A DNA stretch of 44,500 nt from Cristatella mucedo (lineage: Eukaryota; Bryozoa; Phylactolaemata; Cristatellidae): positions 13,435,501 to 13,480,000 of the forward strand of contig WPIO01000004.1 of NCBI GenBank assembly GCA_009760855.2, in the 5' to 3' direction. The translations under genes were made by a program, and so were the position numbers. The number at the start of each line of letters is the position of its first letter. The first letter of the stretch is position 1. The notes under the pieces were generated by a model. That model ran no database searches, had not been told where the DNA came from, and saw nothing but the letters and a program-made list of their open reading frames with translations. Shown one piece after another: positions 21,881 to 33,024 of this stretch.

Positions 21881-22055
21881 ACTCTGCCAAACGACAAGCT
21901 GTTGTTACCCTTCACGAGTGCTCGTGGCACTGCTCTGACTAAATAGGCTCTACTGGAAAGGACAGCTATTGGACCCAACCAAAATAGCAGCCGACACACA
22001 ACTATGCTGCTAGCATACTAGTTGCTTAAGTAGTGATTAGTGGCATGAAGCCAGA

Positions 22056-22059
22056 AAGA

Positions 22060-22112
<53 letters not shown>
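22056..22112. repeat. (GA)n microsatellite
   Basis: gagagggagagagagag followed by pure GA to gggaaagag. Confidence 0.95.
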
Positions 22113-22115
<3 letters not shown>

Positions 22116-22597
22116 AAGAGATAGAAAATCTTTACTGGCTGACTGACTGAGTTGCATCCACTGAGTAACTACTTACCCAGGCTCGGCTCATTTCCTCGGT
22201 TGGTGTCAGTACTTTGATCTTGATAATGCTCTCCGGTTAACCAATCTGGCATCCTCCTCGACAAGTGCAAGTTCTTTCACAGTCACACGAGCTCCAGCCG
22301 CTGTAGTCAGTGGCATAGCCAGGTGAGGTTGAGCAGGGGCATTTGCCTCCTCCCTACAGCAGAACACCGACCTGGGCCTGATTCCTACACTCCCGACCAT
22401 CATCAACGATGAAATTATCGTCTTAATTCCACTCAGTTAGCAAACCGACGAGCTTGTGTTGAGTAAAACACGTGATTTTGGGCTGTCATTTTTCATTAAT
22501 TGCTGGTCTAGACCCTGCGAACGTGAAAATCTTGCTGGTCTTACCCCCTCGATGAACATTTTGGCTCAGCCTCTGCCTGTACTATCCTATGACTAAT

Positions 22598-22790
22598 TTA
22601 ATAACAATAATAATACATGTGTATAGCATCCTTGGAGAACTTAATCTTTCTCTAGGCACTTTACATATGCTGTAAAGAAGTATGAGCACAATCCCTAATG
22701 TCAACAAGGATACATATCACGGTTAGAGGTGACGTGCACACAGTCACGGTCCAAAGATAATAATTGGCAGCACAGTGTCAGCACCCACAA
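22598..22790 (-). mobile_element. L2-like LINE family B 3' tail
   Basis: The plus strand reads ataacaataataatacatgt ... gagaacttaatctttctcta ggcactttacatatgc, then the UTR segment ggttagaggtgacgtgcaca. This parallels 16128-16330. Confidence 0.82.
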
Positions 22791-24115
22791 GCTCGTAGCT
22801 TCATCTTACTCCAGGTCAGGTGAAACGTTGGCTAAAAACTTCAGCTTACAAATTTGAGACTGCTTGTCGGAGGCTTCGCCTATTGCTAGCTCTTGCTTCT
22901 GCATTTAGGATAACATCCTCTATCGGGTTCCTTCAAACCCGGTCGGTGGATCACGTGACCGGAAGTCCATTTGTATCCCTCTGCCCAATCAGCCGTTTGA
23001 AACAGCCCACCACCCACTAGAGTCTACAGTGCCGACGTCACACTAACTAACGTCAGGCTACAGCCGACGGTGCCTCTAGTAGCCACTGGCTTTGCCGCTT
23101 AACATGGGCTACTGTTTCCTGTAAACGCGATGCCACTGTTGAGCATGAGTAACCTCGGATATGCAGGCATAATTGGGTCAGCGATATCTGACTGTTTGTC
23201 CGCCTGAGCTCTGCCCACGAGTCTAGATGTCGGCAAACGGTTTGACCATTTCAAACGACAGGGCAAAGTACAAACCACTAGCACCAAAAATCAATCTGAC
23301 CTTCAGACACCAACATTAAATCTTTGCCGCCTCACCAAGTCAGTTAGCAGCGAAAGGCGCAGGCAGCGTGCCAAGACCATGTACCGCACCACACAGTAAG
23401 GACGAAGGAGACAAGATTATAAATGCAACGCTACGAACAGCACCGAACTACCAAAATCTCAAAGAATTACCTTCATACGTAATACTTCATAATTAGCTTC
23501 TACGGCTTCAGACCAATTCGTTTCGGGCTAATAGCAGCAAACGCTTAGCGGCTTATAAGCGGGACAGGCGGCAGTGTCGCTCGGTCTGCACCGAAAGCAA
23601 TCGGTGCGAACCTTTCCCATAAGCTCTATTAAGACCGCAACTCACAGGGTGTCGAAGCAAACAGCTTTCGAGGGTGGCAGCCTACCTCTTACAATGCATA
23701 TGTGTGTGTGTGAGAGAGAAGGGAGAAGCACGTCTGCTCAGGCTTGCCGGTAGCAGAGAAAAGCCCATGAGGTAGCGCACACAGGATCACGTGACCAAAC
23801 GGCCACTTGCATATCCTTCAGCTGCAGTCTGCAGTTGAAAATCGTCCAGCCCACGCTCGAGCCTTCAGTCTTAAAGCTTGAGTCACGCGCCTCAATATCT
23901 AACCCCTCCACGAGCTTGGCAACCCCCAATCGGCAAATCGCGTCCATGATGCATCGTCACATATGGAGTTGGGCTGAATTTAGTTTCCGAGTCTTTAGCA
24001 ACAGTTATAATATTTGGCGTAGCCCGCAATGCGACGATCTTTCTCTCTCTTTTCTCTCTCTCTCTCTCTCTCTGTTTTTTCCCTCTGATCCTCTCCACTT
24101 TTTGCTTCTTATTAG

Positions 24116-24669
24116 GCTCAACCAGGCAGCTGTTTTCCGTTCGAGCCCGCGACCGCGGGCTCGACTTTCGCGGCTTCGTCGAGCTGTCGCTCGCTTCCGA
24201 CGACGCCGCCGCCGCTGAGGAGGATGGATCGCAGGAGCTAACTTACGACGCCAGCTGCTACATGGACGACTGCTTCCGGTCATCCAGCTCGACGAGCTAT
24301 GCCTCCACAGCCCACGGCACGGCAGCAGCGGCTGCGGTGGTGGGTGCCTGCATGCACATGAAGCAGGCCATGTGCTCGCCACCGCAGAAGGCCGCTCCGC
24401 TGCCCGTGAGCGAGCTGGCGCTGGACTCGCTGCGGCTGCCTGAGGACGCGCACCAGCTGGTGCTGGGCCTCATGGCAGCGGCAGGCGACGGCGTTGATGC
24501 GCCGCTGGTGCAGCGCGTGTCCAAGAGTGTGATGGTGGTGCGCTGCGCTCCAGATGCGCAGGGCCTCGTGGGCTTCGTGCACTGCGGATTCTACGAGTCT
24601 TCGAAAGGCGCCGGTGCCCGGCGTCAGCCTCCCGAGCGCAAAATAGTGTGCACGTGCATGGGACCCAAG
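24116..24669 (+). CDS. C2orf42: C2orf42 homologue, exon 2
   Basis: Residues 78-262, starting after ...ttattag and ending AAG|GTGAGC in phase 0. Joined to exon 1 it reads ILTG-STRQLFSVRARDRGL followed by DFRGFVELS, the conserved linker after the zinc region. It then has a Ser/Ala-rich insertion, ACMHMKQAM, and a block DAPLVQRVSKSVMVVRCAPD that parallels the PLVQR.TK...VV.C block of vertebrate C2orf42. It ends PPERKIVCTCMGPK, matching the conserved LPER..xCxC segment. Its GC content is much higher than the adjacent introns. Confidence 0.92.
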
Positions 24670-24870
24670 GTGAGCAAGCAGCTCGAAGAGCCAGCTGCTG
24701 CCTTGCCGCGCCGCCGCTGTCTCGCCTGCCGCTGCTGCCTTGCCGCGCCACTGCCTTTCTGCTACCGCGCCGAGACATGCAAACACTCACGCCATTGCAA
24801 GCCAGTGCGTGTGCGCGCACGTGCGTGCGCCCAAAGTACCCTTGCAGTGTGCTCACCCTCTTAATTGCAG

Positions 24871-25006
24871 CTGTGTACAAAATCGGCCATGGCCGTCACG
24901 GAAGACGTGAAGCAGTGCTCTCATTACTATGCCTGCCTGTGTGCCTTTGCCGCCGACGACGAGCTCAGCAAAGAATTTGCCTTCTGTTTCCAGCATGATG
25001 CGGCCG
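24871..25006 (+). CDS. C2orf42: C2orf42 homologue, exon 3
   Basis: Residues 263-307, after the acceptor cttaattgcag and ending at G|GTGAGA (phase 1). It encodes AVTEDVKQCSHYYACLCAFA followed by ADDELSKEFAFCFQ. This is the conserved C-x-H-[FY]-[FY]-A-C-x-CAFA segment of the family, probably part of the folded core with several cysteines. Intron 2 before it is only 201 bp, the shortest of the gene. Confidence 0.92.
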
Positions 25007-26513
25007 GTGAGACGACGGGCTGCTTCCGTGGCCACGTAGTGAGCTCTATTTGGCGAGTCGAGCGTGTGTGTGCTTACTTGTGCTTCTGTTGGTACTGCGC
25101 TTGCTTTTTGAGGGGTGAGGCCGGCCGACGTTCGGCCGGCCGGTCGACCCCGTCTGAAGTGCTGTCTCGGATCTCAGCTGCTGCGTGTTCGACTTGCTAG
25201 CTTCCTTTGCTATCGATCCTAGAGGTGCTGCTTACCAGCGGGTGTTCATGTCGAGTGTGATGCCAATTCTCAATGCGTGTTTTGGCCATCCTATGTGTGA
25301 CTGCGAAAATGCCATTGCATCCTTACCGAAGCATGGCATTCTTGCCTTACCCCCTGGCACGGTAGGGCAGCCCGTACAGGCTTATGCCGTAACAAGCTCT
25401 GTGAGTTGTTTCTGCTGGCTCTTTGAGATTGATGTTTCTTTTTGCTGTCACGGCTGCCAGAAAAAATTCATTGAGATTGATGTTTCTTTTTTGCTGTCAC
25501 GGCTGCCAGAAAAAATTCATTTCATCCTTACTGGTGAGTCGCGTCATAATGACAAACAGTTCAGTCAGTTGCAGTCAAATGTTCCTGTACGACAGTCCAT
25601 CTCCTGCCCAGCAGTCCATCTCCTGCCTGTGTGGCGTTTGAGTAAGACAAAGTGGAGCTCTGACCGTCACAGCATTGTAACCCTCTTGTAGGTCCATTCT
25701 GTGTCCGCTGGTCGATCTTGACATCTTAGACCCCTTCCCCTTTTTCGTTTGTTTTAAGCTTGTTCACGTGTGTGCATTCGTCGTTTATATGGCTGAACAC
25801 CAAGAAATGCCGAGAACTCGATCGAAAGAAATTGACGCTGAGCTAGAGCTTCCATTTTAAGATGTGCTGTCTGCCAGAGAAACCTGCTCCCGGTTAGTCA
25901 GCTCGAGGTTAGATTTCGTCCTGTCAGCTGATAGATACTGGTGCAGTCCTAACGTTGTTGATGGTGAGTGCCTGTGGCGTTGGGTGGGGGGCAGTAATGC
26001 AATTCACAAATAATGCCATGCTGTGGATTTCTTGTGCTCACCGGGATATCTTTGCAGCGCTTTAAGGTCTTTTGACCACGTCAAATGCAGTTTATGTGAG
26101 CATTGTAGCAGACCGTAAGCTGCTTGAACCAAGCTTTTTCGTGAGCAGTCTTCATGTACACGGTATCACCCGTGCTAAGGTGGTATTTTTTTGAGTTGCA
26201 AATGCTACTAGATGTAGAGCCTTTGTGGCCAAGGAGTAACTTGCCCAACTTCGAAGTACATCATACATCATCAGTATCACATTCAGGGCCGGCCGTGCCA
26301 AGTTTGTACGATGCAATTCCTTGGTTTGTTTGCCAGACCTGGACATTCAAGCATTTCGCACGTGCTGTCAGTTTTAGACACGTCCTTTCCTGTGCGCTGG
26401 CTCATTACTGTTGCATGCAGAACGTTGTCCGAATTTCAAAGGGCAAGCCGCCGAAGCCAGTGGCCTTTTGACCTGTTCTCAGCTTCCTTCGCCTGCTATT
26501 CGTCTAGCCACAG
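25007..26513 (+). other. C2orf42: C2orf42 intron 3
   Basis: A 1507-bp intron. It contains a 48/49-bp tandem duplication at 25423-25519 (unit begins ttgagattgatgtttc, ends aaaaaattca) and a near-perfect 19-bp direct repeat around 25593-25629 (agtccatctcctgcc twice). No nested gene is visible. Confidence 0.8.
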
Positions 26514-26783
26514 GGAGCAGCGAGGGATGGATCGCTGGCCCAATACCGGGTCTGCTTGATCAGGGTGAGAACCTAGACGTCATCGTGGCTGAGATGAGTG
26601 ACGACATGGAGAGCGAGGTGGTCACTGCTGCAGCAGAGCTCGACCAGGAGCAGTCGCTGCAGCAGCAGCAGCATCTTGATGATGAGCGTGACACGAAAGA
26701 CTTTGCCAAAAGCATCCACGGCTCACTCATCTTTGATGCATCGGCCAGGCCTGTCAAAAAGAGGCCAGTGGACAGTCGAACAG
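26514..26783 (+). CDS. C2orf42: C2orf42 homologue, exon 4 (acidic, Gln-rich linker)
   Basis: Residues 308-397. The acceptor tagccacag|GG is chosen over the later cttgatcag because only the former preserves phase (the later one gives an immediate stop). It encodes SSEGWIAGPIPGLLDQGENL, an acidic stretch with QSLQQQQHLDDERD, then KSIHGSLIFDASARPVKKRP. It ends ACAG|GTAGCA, phase 1. It corresponds to the variable central linker of the family; basic KKRP could be a nuclear localisation signal (inference). Confidence 0.8.
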
Positions 26784-27559
26784 GTAGCACGACTGCTGCT
26801 GCTGCTGCCTCGTACTCGCTCGTGTACTGCTGCGCCGACTCGGGTTCAGCTAGCAGCTCCGAGCCGCCACGCAAGCGCTCGTTTGCTCTGGCGTCGTCTC
26901 ATTTTTTTTGGCTTCGACGTTGCTGCTGCATGGCGCCTCGTGAGTGCTGCCACCTGCCTAGTCAGAAAAAGCTGGCTCGTATTTCGTGGTCCATCGGTAG
27001 AACCGTGCGAAGAGCAGTTTGCCGTAGTCAGATGTGCATGCTGCCTTTACCGGTTTAGCTGCTGGCGATGTTGTGCTTGTCAAAACTGTATACTGTGCCG
27101 GCTCGCGAAAAAACTGTGACCGTGGCTGTTCACACCGTAAGAGAATGCCGATGCCCTAGGCTGCACTTTCAAGCATCACTGATACAAAGGCTCATAAGTC
27201 CAGTATTGGTCGTTGGGTGACTCAGCCAACTGTGCATTGGAGGCTCAACCAAGCTGCTGCTGCCTGCAAACTGTCTAGCTTGGTAACGCTTTGTGTGCAG
27301 ACTCAACCTTCCTTGATACTGTATTGGAAGGCATGTTTCCGCAGATGCATCGCTACAAGTACGCCGTGTCCACCCTAGATATCTTTTCCGGCAAGATCTG
27401 GTTTTAGGTGGACACTCCGGCAAAGCTCTTCCCAGCCAGTGTAGCAAATGACAGGCGACGGTGCGTCACGGGCTTGCTTCGGGGACTTACCATCATGCTT
27501 GGCACCCTGGTTGGGCAGCTGCCCGATGGATGGATGGATGGATGGATGGATAGATATAG

Positions 27560-27775
27560 GTAGTCTGAGGCAGAGTCTGGATAGGATCTGCCACAGTCGG
27601 CAGCAGGAGAATAGATGCCGTTGTCTAAGAATTTCGGAAGTGAGTTCCACAGTCTAGGACCTGCAGAGCAAAAGCTTCTGTCGCCAATGGTCTTCATACG
27701 TAGGAGTGGAACAGCTAATTTATTGTCCATACAGGACCAGAGGGCACGAGGAAACTTAAACTGGCGCCTCAGCCT
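27560..27775 (-). mobile_element. L2-like LINE family A fragment
   Basis: The minus strand encodes DNKLAVPLLRMKTIGDRSFC and SAGPRLWNSLPKFLDN, matching the near-complete element. It is preceded on the plus strand by a (GGAT)n tract. Confidence 0.85.
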
Positions 27776-28266
27776 GGAGCCACGGTAGGCTGCCTGGAGC
27801 CTTGGCGGCCGTGGCTTTACCTGCTTGCAGCAGGCAATGAAGGTACAGGCAAAGGTCAACTGATGTAGCAGCCTTAGTTATTTAGCACTTGTCGGCAGAA
27901 AAACTAGGCCGAGGAAAAATCCAAGGGCTGAGCAGGTAGGCTGCCCGGCTGCCTGCAGGCGGCCAGCTAGACACACCAGTCACCTGCAGCCCGGGCATGC
28001 TTTGCCGGTCAGCTGGTCTGCTTGATCCATCTTGGTTAGCAATGAGTCGTAGGAGGCTGACTAAGGTTGCTGCTGCTGCTGCTATGGCCTGCTGCCAAGC
28101 CGCTGGTGGTGCTGTACCAGGCTGCTGTTCGGAGGCCGGATTGCTGGCCAGATGGAAGTGGCTCGCCCAGGCCGGTTGGTTTCTCTTGCTGTGGTAGTGT
28201 GTGCATGGCTCTGAGAATGGCTGGTATTTTCCATATTCACTCATTGTGCAGTTTGTATATTCTCTT

Positions 28267-28303
28267 CCTTAAAAATATAATTCATTTGAATTATATTTTT
28301 TAA
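28267..28303. repeat. AT-rich perfect inverted repeat
   Basis: aaaaatataattca and tgaattatattttt (28271-28284 and 28287-28300) are separated by tt, and the stem extends outward (cctt / aagg) with one extra T. Confidence 0.85.
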
Positions 28304-28371
28304 GGGAGAGAATCATTTGTATTGCACCCTGAGAGAACTGAATGTCTATGCAGGTGCTTCAAATGTGCCAC

Positions 28372-28436
28372 ACCGCTCAAGCCCATGACCTCGATCACCA
28401 AAGGTGAACATCTTATCACTGAGCCAAACCAGGGCC
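28372..28436 (-). mobile_element. tRNA-derived SINE head
   Basis: The minus strand reads ggtttggctcagtgataaga ... gatcgaggtcatgggcttgag, with an A box (tggctcagtgat) and a degenerate B box. This matches the head of the other SINEs. LINE-B-like tail sequence (gcaccctgagagaactgaatg) lies immediately to the left. Confidence 0.65.
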
Positions 28437-29652
28437 TTAGACTCATACGCTGTTGCTCCATTTACCACCTCGAGTAACTATGTCACGATGGGCCCTCGCG
28501 GGGTTCAGCTGGGCTTTCCATGGAATCTTATTTCCGGTTCCTGTCTGTGTTTGTTGGAAGCTCACGATGATGGACCGGATGCTGGTGTGCATGGGATAAT
28601 TTTCACTTAAATTGCAGCTGACCAGAAGAAGATTGCTTTTTTGAAAGATCGTGCAATGAACATCGGGTTTCAGCCGGTAGTGTGCTTGCTACGCTTGTCA
28701 ACTCTTATTTGTATCGTTGGGGTGCATACTTCGGCAGTTGGCCAGAGATCCTACCAATTTTTGCTGCCAACAGTTAGCTGTCTCAGCAATCATAAGTTTC
28801 GCACACGAATAGTGTGTCTCACCAGTACTGTCGAAGCTAGTGGCTGCAGGAGGAGCTGTGGCTGCCAGTAAATATTCTCAGCGTGGCTGTCAATGTCACG
28901 GCCTGCCTCCTAGCTACAGCAGCATCGAGCTCTTGGTGTCCTTATACACCTTCTCCTGTCTCTCTGGCTCTTGCTTGAGGTACTTGTACTGTGCTTTTCC
29001 TCTGCTCTATCGTACTCTATCGTATCGTACTCTGCCTTTAGCTTGTTCGGACTGCTACCAGCTATTTTTTCTTGCTACCTGCCTCTATTTCTTCGGCGGC
29101 TGTCACTCCCTCCATGCTGCTTACCTCTGCTTTAGTAGCCACCGATTTTGCACACCATTCATGCACTTGCTCTGTGTATCTCTTTCTGTCTATCTATCTG
29201 TCTGTCCCTCCCTTCCTCCCTCCCTCTCTCCCTCTCTTTCTCTTGCTGAATGTGCTGCATAAATCGCTGAATGTGCTGCATAAATCTGTCCAGTATAGAA
29301 TCTGCTATGTCCTCTCGGCCTTGTGCAGTGGCACGTGGCAGTGCAATTTTCAAGCATGTGCACACCAGCCATGTCCTGCCTTTACTCTTGCTTCCTCTAA
29401 TTCATGCCAATCTTTTAGTGACTCGAGCAAGCCTGCATCGGGCGACCGACTTACCTGTTTAAGTGCATTTGCACCTATTATAGACCCTGTCATGTGATGA
29501 CCTGAAATATTGCCTCAGCATATGCTTTATATTAGGCCTAATAATGGATGGCATGCATTAAAAACCTAATGATCATTTTTGTGATTTTGTGATGCAGCAC
29601 ACCATACACTTCATGTACTTCTTTCATTTTCTATACACGAGCTTCTCACAGC

Positions 29653-29975
29653 CTGTGGACTCGCTTCACTGAGTCATAAGTAGTTAGGTGAGCTGCCATG
29701 GCACACTAGGTAAGGCGGTTGCTTTTCACGACCAAGGTCGTGGGTTTGAATCCTGCGATGGGTGATTCTCTATAGCCACTGCAAGCGGTGGTGATAGCCC
29801 TAAAGGCTCTTCTGTCGCTATACAAAAGAGGCTGTTAAATCAGCTAGTATTTTATTTTTTGTTTTTTTTGTCACAAAAGACAACTATGCGCCATCTTGTC
29901 ACTTAACGGAAGTGGCCATCTTGCCACGTGCTGCAAGTTCACCATTTTGCTGCGTGACGGACATTCTCTCTTTAA
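29653..29975 (+). repeat. Old dispersed repeat (ggactcgc...tgacggac), split by a SINE
   Basis: Left part gcctgtggactcgcttcact gagtcataagtagtt and right part tcacaaaagacaactatgcg ccatcttgtcacttaacgg ... gcgtgacggacattctctct align with the uninterrupted copy at 33256-33402. The two halves are separated by the SINE at 29686-29869. Confidence 0.82.
29686..29869 (+). mobile_element. tRNA-derived SINE, full length
   Basis: A box tggcacactaggtaagg, B box GGTTTGAATCC, body with the small hairpin ccactgcaagcggtgg, then ctcttctgtcgctatacaaa agaggctgttaaatcagcta, and a T-rich tail. Its ends are set by comparison with the empty copy at 33256-33402, where tggttcggtcac is continuous. Confidence 0.88.
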
Positions 29976-29995
29976 TGTGTGTGTCAGTGCACACA

Positions 29996-29998
<3 letters not shown>

Positions 29999-30080
<82 letters not shown>
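29999..30080. repeat. (TG)n microsatellite, about 41 units
   Basis: Uninterrupted TG. Confidence 0.98.
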
Positions 30081-30082
<2 letters not shown>

Positions 30083-30330
30083 ATATTTACTGGTATTGAT
30101 ATATTTGTGTGACATATGCCAAGCGACGTTTCCTTGAGCCGGAGTCTCCAAAGCAGTGCGGCATCGTGGATCCTACTGCTGTGCCTTGGCTGTGTAGCGG
30201 CAGGTTGCCTGTGGCAGTCGATGTCACAGGGGATGCCACGTGGCACTTCGTGAGTGGGGAAGGCCGAGCAGGTGTGCGCTGGCAATACCAGCCTGCAGCT
30301 CCTGCCATTCTTAGTTCTGTCGGCAGTTGC

Positions 30331-30402
30331 CTTAATAATAATAATAATAATTCACTTGATAAAGGGCCCTCGGAGAACTTAATCTCTCTCTAGGCGCTTA
30401 CC
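30331..30402 (-). mobile_element. L2-like LINE family B 3' tail
   Basis: aataataataataataattc acttgataaagggccctcgg agaacttaatctctctctag gcgctta: (ATT)n plus the terminal hairpin block, within about 50 bp of exon 5. Confidence 0.85.
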
Positions 30403-30456
30403 ACTGTGACTTAGTTGCCTTACCACCAGCTTAGTTGCTGCCACCGTGGCTTGCAG

Positions 30457-30588
30457 GCCAACCTTCAGGAATGCCAGTCATTGTGCACGCCACCCTCAGT
30501 CCTCCTCCGCCGCTGCACCCGTCGACGACTGTGGCCAAGCAGCTGGCCGTCATCAGGAGAGACAGCTCCAGCAGACGAACTGTCGAGC
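30457..30588 (+). CDS. C2orf42: C2orf42 homologue, exon 5
   Basis: Residues 398-441. Acceptor ggcttgcag and donor GAGC|GTGAGT, phase 1 in and out. It encodes GQPSGMPVIVHATLSPPPPL followed by HPSTTVAKQLAVIRRDSSSR. This is a proline/serine-rich linker with no strong family signature. The call rests on the exact splice sites, the preserved phase and its position between two certain exons. Confidence 0.72.
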
Positions 30589-32306
30589 GTGAGTCATGCT
30601 TCGCACGGCGACCGTGCTGTGTATCTACCTGCTTCCCGCACTGCTGCCACCTGTATCCCAAAAAGAAAGCCGCTGTTCTTGTTTTACATGTTCAGTACAC
30701 CGACCCCGGCTGAAGTAGCTGCAGGAAGCAGCCTGCCTGCTTCGTAGGCAGGCGAGTGGCTATCCAGTGCGGTGAGGTGTGGTTTGTAATGTATCTCCTT
30801 AAGTAACTCCACAAAGTAGCCACTTAGGTAAAATAGCATGACTTTAAATGACTACCCCCATCACTGATGAGCGATTGAGGAATACATAGTGGCTGCAGCC
30901 CTTCAATGGCAGCACCACGTCCGTAGCAGCCAGCGCCACAGCCGCTAATTTAACTCCCGTGCTTTCCTTGTACCGTAGCTGGCCATTTAAGCGCTCTTGC
31001 ATTTACGGCAGCATTATAGGCAAGATGCACACCAGGTGGGAAGGCATTTAACTCGCCATCCATCCTTCCTTCTTGAAGCTCCTAGGCTGCTGCCTGATAC
31101 AAGTAGTGCCTTGTCTGTAACTGCTCAAGGCAGTTCCAGCCTCCTCGTACCCTCAGGTCCCGTTTGGACAACAAATTAGCTGTTCCGTTCCTCTGCTTAA
31201 AGACCGTTGGCAATAGAAGCTTTTGCTCTGCAGATCCTGGACTGTGGAATTCACTTCCACAATTCTTACGCAACGACATCTACTCTCCTGCTGCCGACTG
31301 TGGCTCATCCTTTCCAGCGGTCCTGAGCTGCTACTTCCATGCTACTACTCACTATTTCAACTGCTCTCCTGACTCTGCTTTGCTTCCCACGGTCTCATTG
31401 TTGAATGAGATTAAGTCGGTTGGTTACCGAATGCGTACCGAAAGCCGCTTAGGCTGGGAGTGGGCCATGCAAAAAACTCTCCTGCATAACACCCGTAACA
31501 GGTTGACCACAATAGCACGTTGATAACGTTATGTTTATTTATTCACGGTCCATCCTGCACAGTTTATGCTATCAAGCTGCTAGTTGCACTTTTAAGTACC
31601 TGAATAAATTTTTAGGGAAAGCCTGCATGTGAGCTCGGCACACCAGTTAAATAGCAGTGAATAGAATGCTGAGAACTGAACAGAGATAAATGCTCAATAA
31701 GCAGAGAGCCACGGTGAAGCCCGTGGTGAATAATGACCACTCGCTGGTAATGTTTGAATTAATGTTTAATTATTGTGCAATGTTTAATAATTTGCCAAAT
31801 ATTGGTATTCTTGTGAGGCGATTGCGAAAATTGCTCAAGGTTTGCATTACCTCGCTTTTCTACTCTTTAATTTGGCTTCGTTTTTACCCAGATACATATT
31901 TAAGCTTGGCAACTATTGGCATGTTATCCTCATATATTAAAAAATAGCATATTAAGAAGCTTCCGGCGTGGTGAGGCATACCCAGCAGCACTGATAGCTT
32001 ATGCGAGCAGCAGCGCCGTGACAAAGGTGTCCACGTGCTCTCGTGTGTGTGCGCATGCTCTCCCAAGCTCTCTAGCACATTCTGCTCTGGCAGCGTTCGA
32101 GCCTGACCGAGATGTGTGCATGGTCAGTGACCCATCCTTCCTTCCTGCCCCCTCCTGTGACATTTGCTTCGAACTCGAATCTTACCTTGTTGTGAGGTCG
32201 GCCCTTCTCCTAACGTCGCCGTGCCTGGGCATGTCCCTGCAGAGGAAGCGTGGCTAGGATACCGAGAAGTTCACTGCACGGCTGCCGCCCTGCCTCTTTG
32301 CTTTAG
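30589..32306 (+). other. C2orf42: C2orf42 intron 5
   Basis: A 1718-bp intron with LINE A pieces at 30788-30830 (minus, tail only) and 31132-31500 (plus). The rest is unassigned. Confidence 0.8.
31132..31500 (+). mobile_element. L2-like LINE family A 3' fragment
   Basis: Encodes DNKLAVPFLCLKTVGNRSFC, then LWNSLPQFLRNDIYSPAADC and SVGYRMRTESRLGWEWAMQK. It loses similarity at cacccgtaacagg, before the usual gatggagatacat end. Confidence 0.87.
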
Positions 32307-32465
32307 TTCAATCTATGGTGGTGTCCTCAACTCCTCTGCCGCCGCCACTGCTGCGGCCAGCCCCCATTGTCGGGGTCGAAGAAGCTGGCACCTCGTTGGC
32401 ATTCCTACATTGGCTAGCCAGTGTGACTGAGAGAATCAACCAGACGATGCATTACCAGTTCTCGG
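32307..32465 (+). CDS. C2orf42: C2orf42 homologue, exon 6
   Basis: Residues 442-494. Acceptor tttgctttag and donor GG|GTGAGC, phase 1 in and out. After a proline-rich start it encodes [24 protein letters not shown], a near-exact match to the most conserved motif of the C2orf42 C-terminal domain ([17 protein letters not shown]). Confidence 0.95.
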
Positions 32466-33024
32466 GTGAGCGGCAGCTTTGCAGGGCAGAGCGCTCGCAG
32501 TGCCGATGCAGCTGCTTCGGAAGCGGCTGCCCACTAGCGGCTTGCACGGCATTGGTGCGGCTGACGTTGCAGTTTGAACTGTGCTTCCTGTTCGCAGACC
32601 CACGCAGCTCTCCCGCAGTGCTGCACGCTTCCTGTGGCCAGGGAGATGCACAGCAGTGATGCCCACTTCTTGTGGCCAGGGAGATAGATGCCTGCGACCT
32701 GGGCACGCGAGAGAGTGTCAGTGGTCAGGCTGCATCCTATCGTGCGGCTGTTCGTGCTTTGCCTGCAGAACGGCGCCCGACACTCTCTTGGGCTGTGTCA
32801 GCTGTGGATCTATTCAATCTAGAAAAATGTTCGACCTTCATGCAGTGCGATCACCCATGATAGCTGTCCATTGCCCTGGCCCCTTTTTTCTTACAAAGAG
32901 TGACAAGGTTTGAGACGGTGCCAGCTGCCTCCACTCGAAGTCCGGCTCTGATACCAATCAAGTTGCCGTCATAACTGTTGAAATGTCTGGCAGCTTTATG
33001 TCAACAAATTATGATGACAGTTAT

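Larger units (their letters stand above)
20465..24115 (+). other. C2orf42: C2orf42 intron 1
   Basis: A 3651-bp intron from GTAAGC to ...cttcttattag. It carries a 17-bp tandem duplication (20950-20983), a LINE A tail (21622-21716), a tRNA-like segment (21786-21880), (GA)n (22056-22112), a LINE B tail (22598-22790) and a (TC)n tract in the acceptor region (24044-24073). Confidence 0.85.
26784..30456 (+). other. C2orf42: C2orf42 intron 4
   Basis: A 3673-bp intron holding (GGAT)n (27526-27556), a LINE A fragment (27560-27775), an AT hairpin (28267-28303), a SINE piece (28372-28436), a 21-bp tandem duplication (29245-29286), an old repeat split by a SINE (29653-29975), (TG)n (29999-30080) and a LINE B tail (30331-30402). 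Open frames of 130-140 codons at 28840-29500 are low-complexity and intronic. Confidence 0.8.

Noticed and set aside
26411-26513. Extension of C2orf42 exon 4 upstream
   Set aside because: The frame is open upstream, but exon 3 ends in phase 1 and only the acceptor at 26513 restores a sensible joined codon; nothing conserved lies upstream.
28840-29497. Overlapping 130-140-codon ORFs as nested genes
   Set aside because: They lie inside C2orf42 intron 4, have low-complexity Ser/Leu/Pro composition and show no family signature.
29692-29765. tRNA gene
   Set aside because: The A and B boxes are present, but the sequence continues into a shared SINE body and does not close into an acceptor stem, so it is a SINE.
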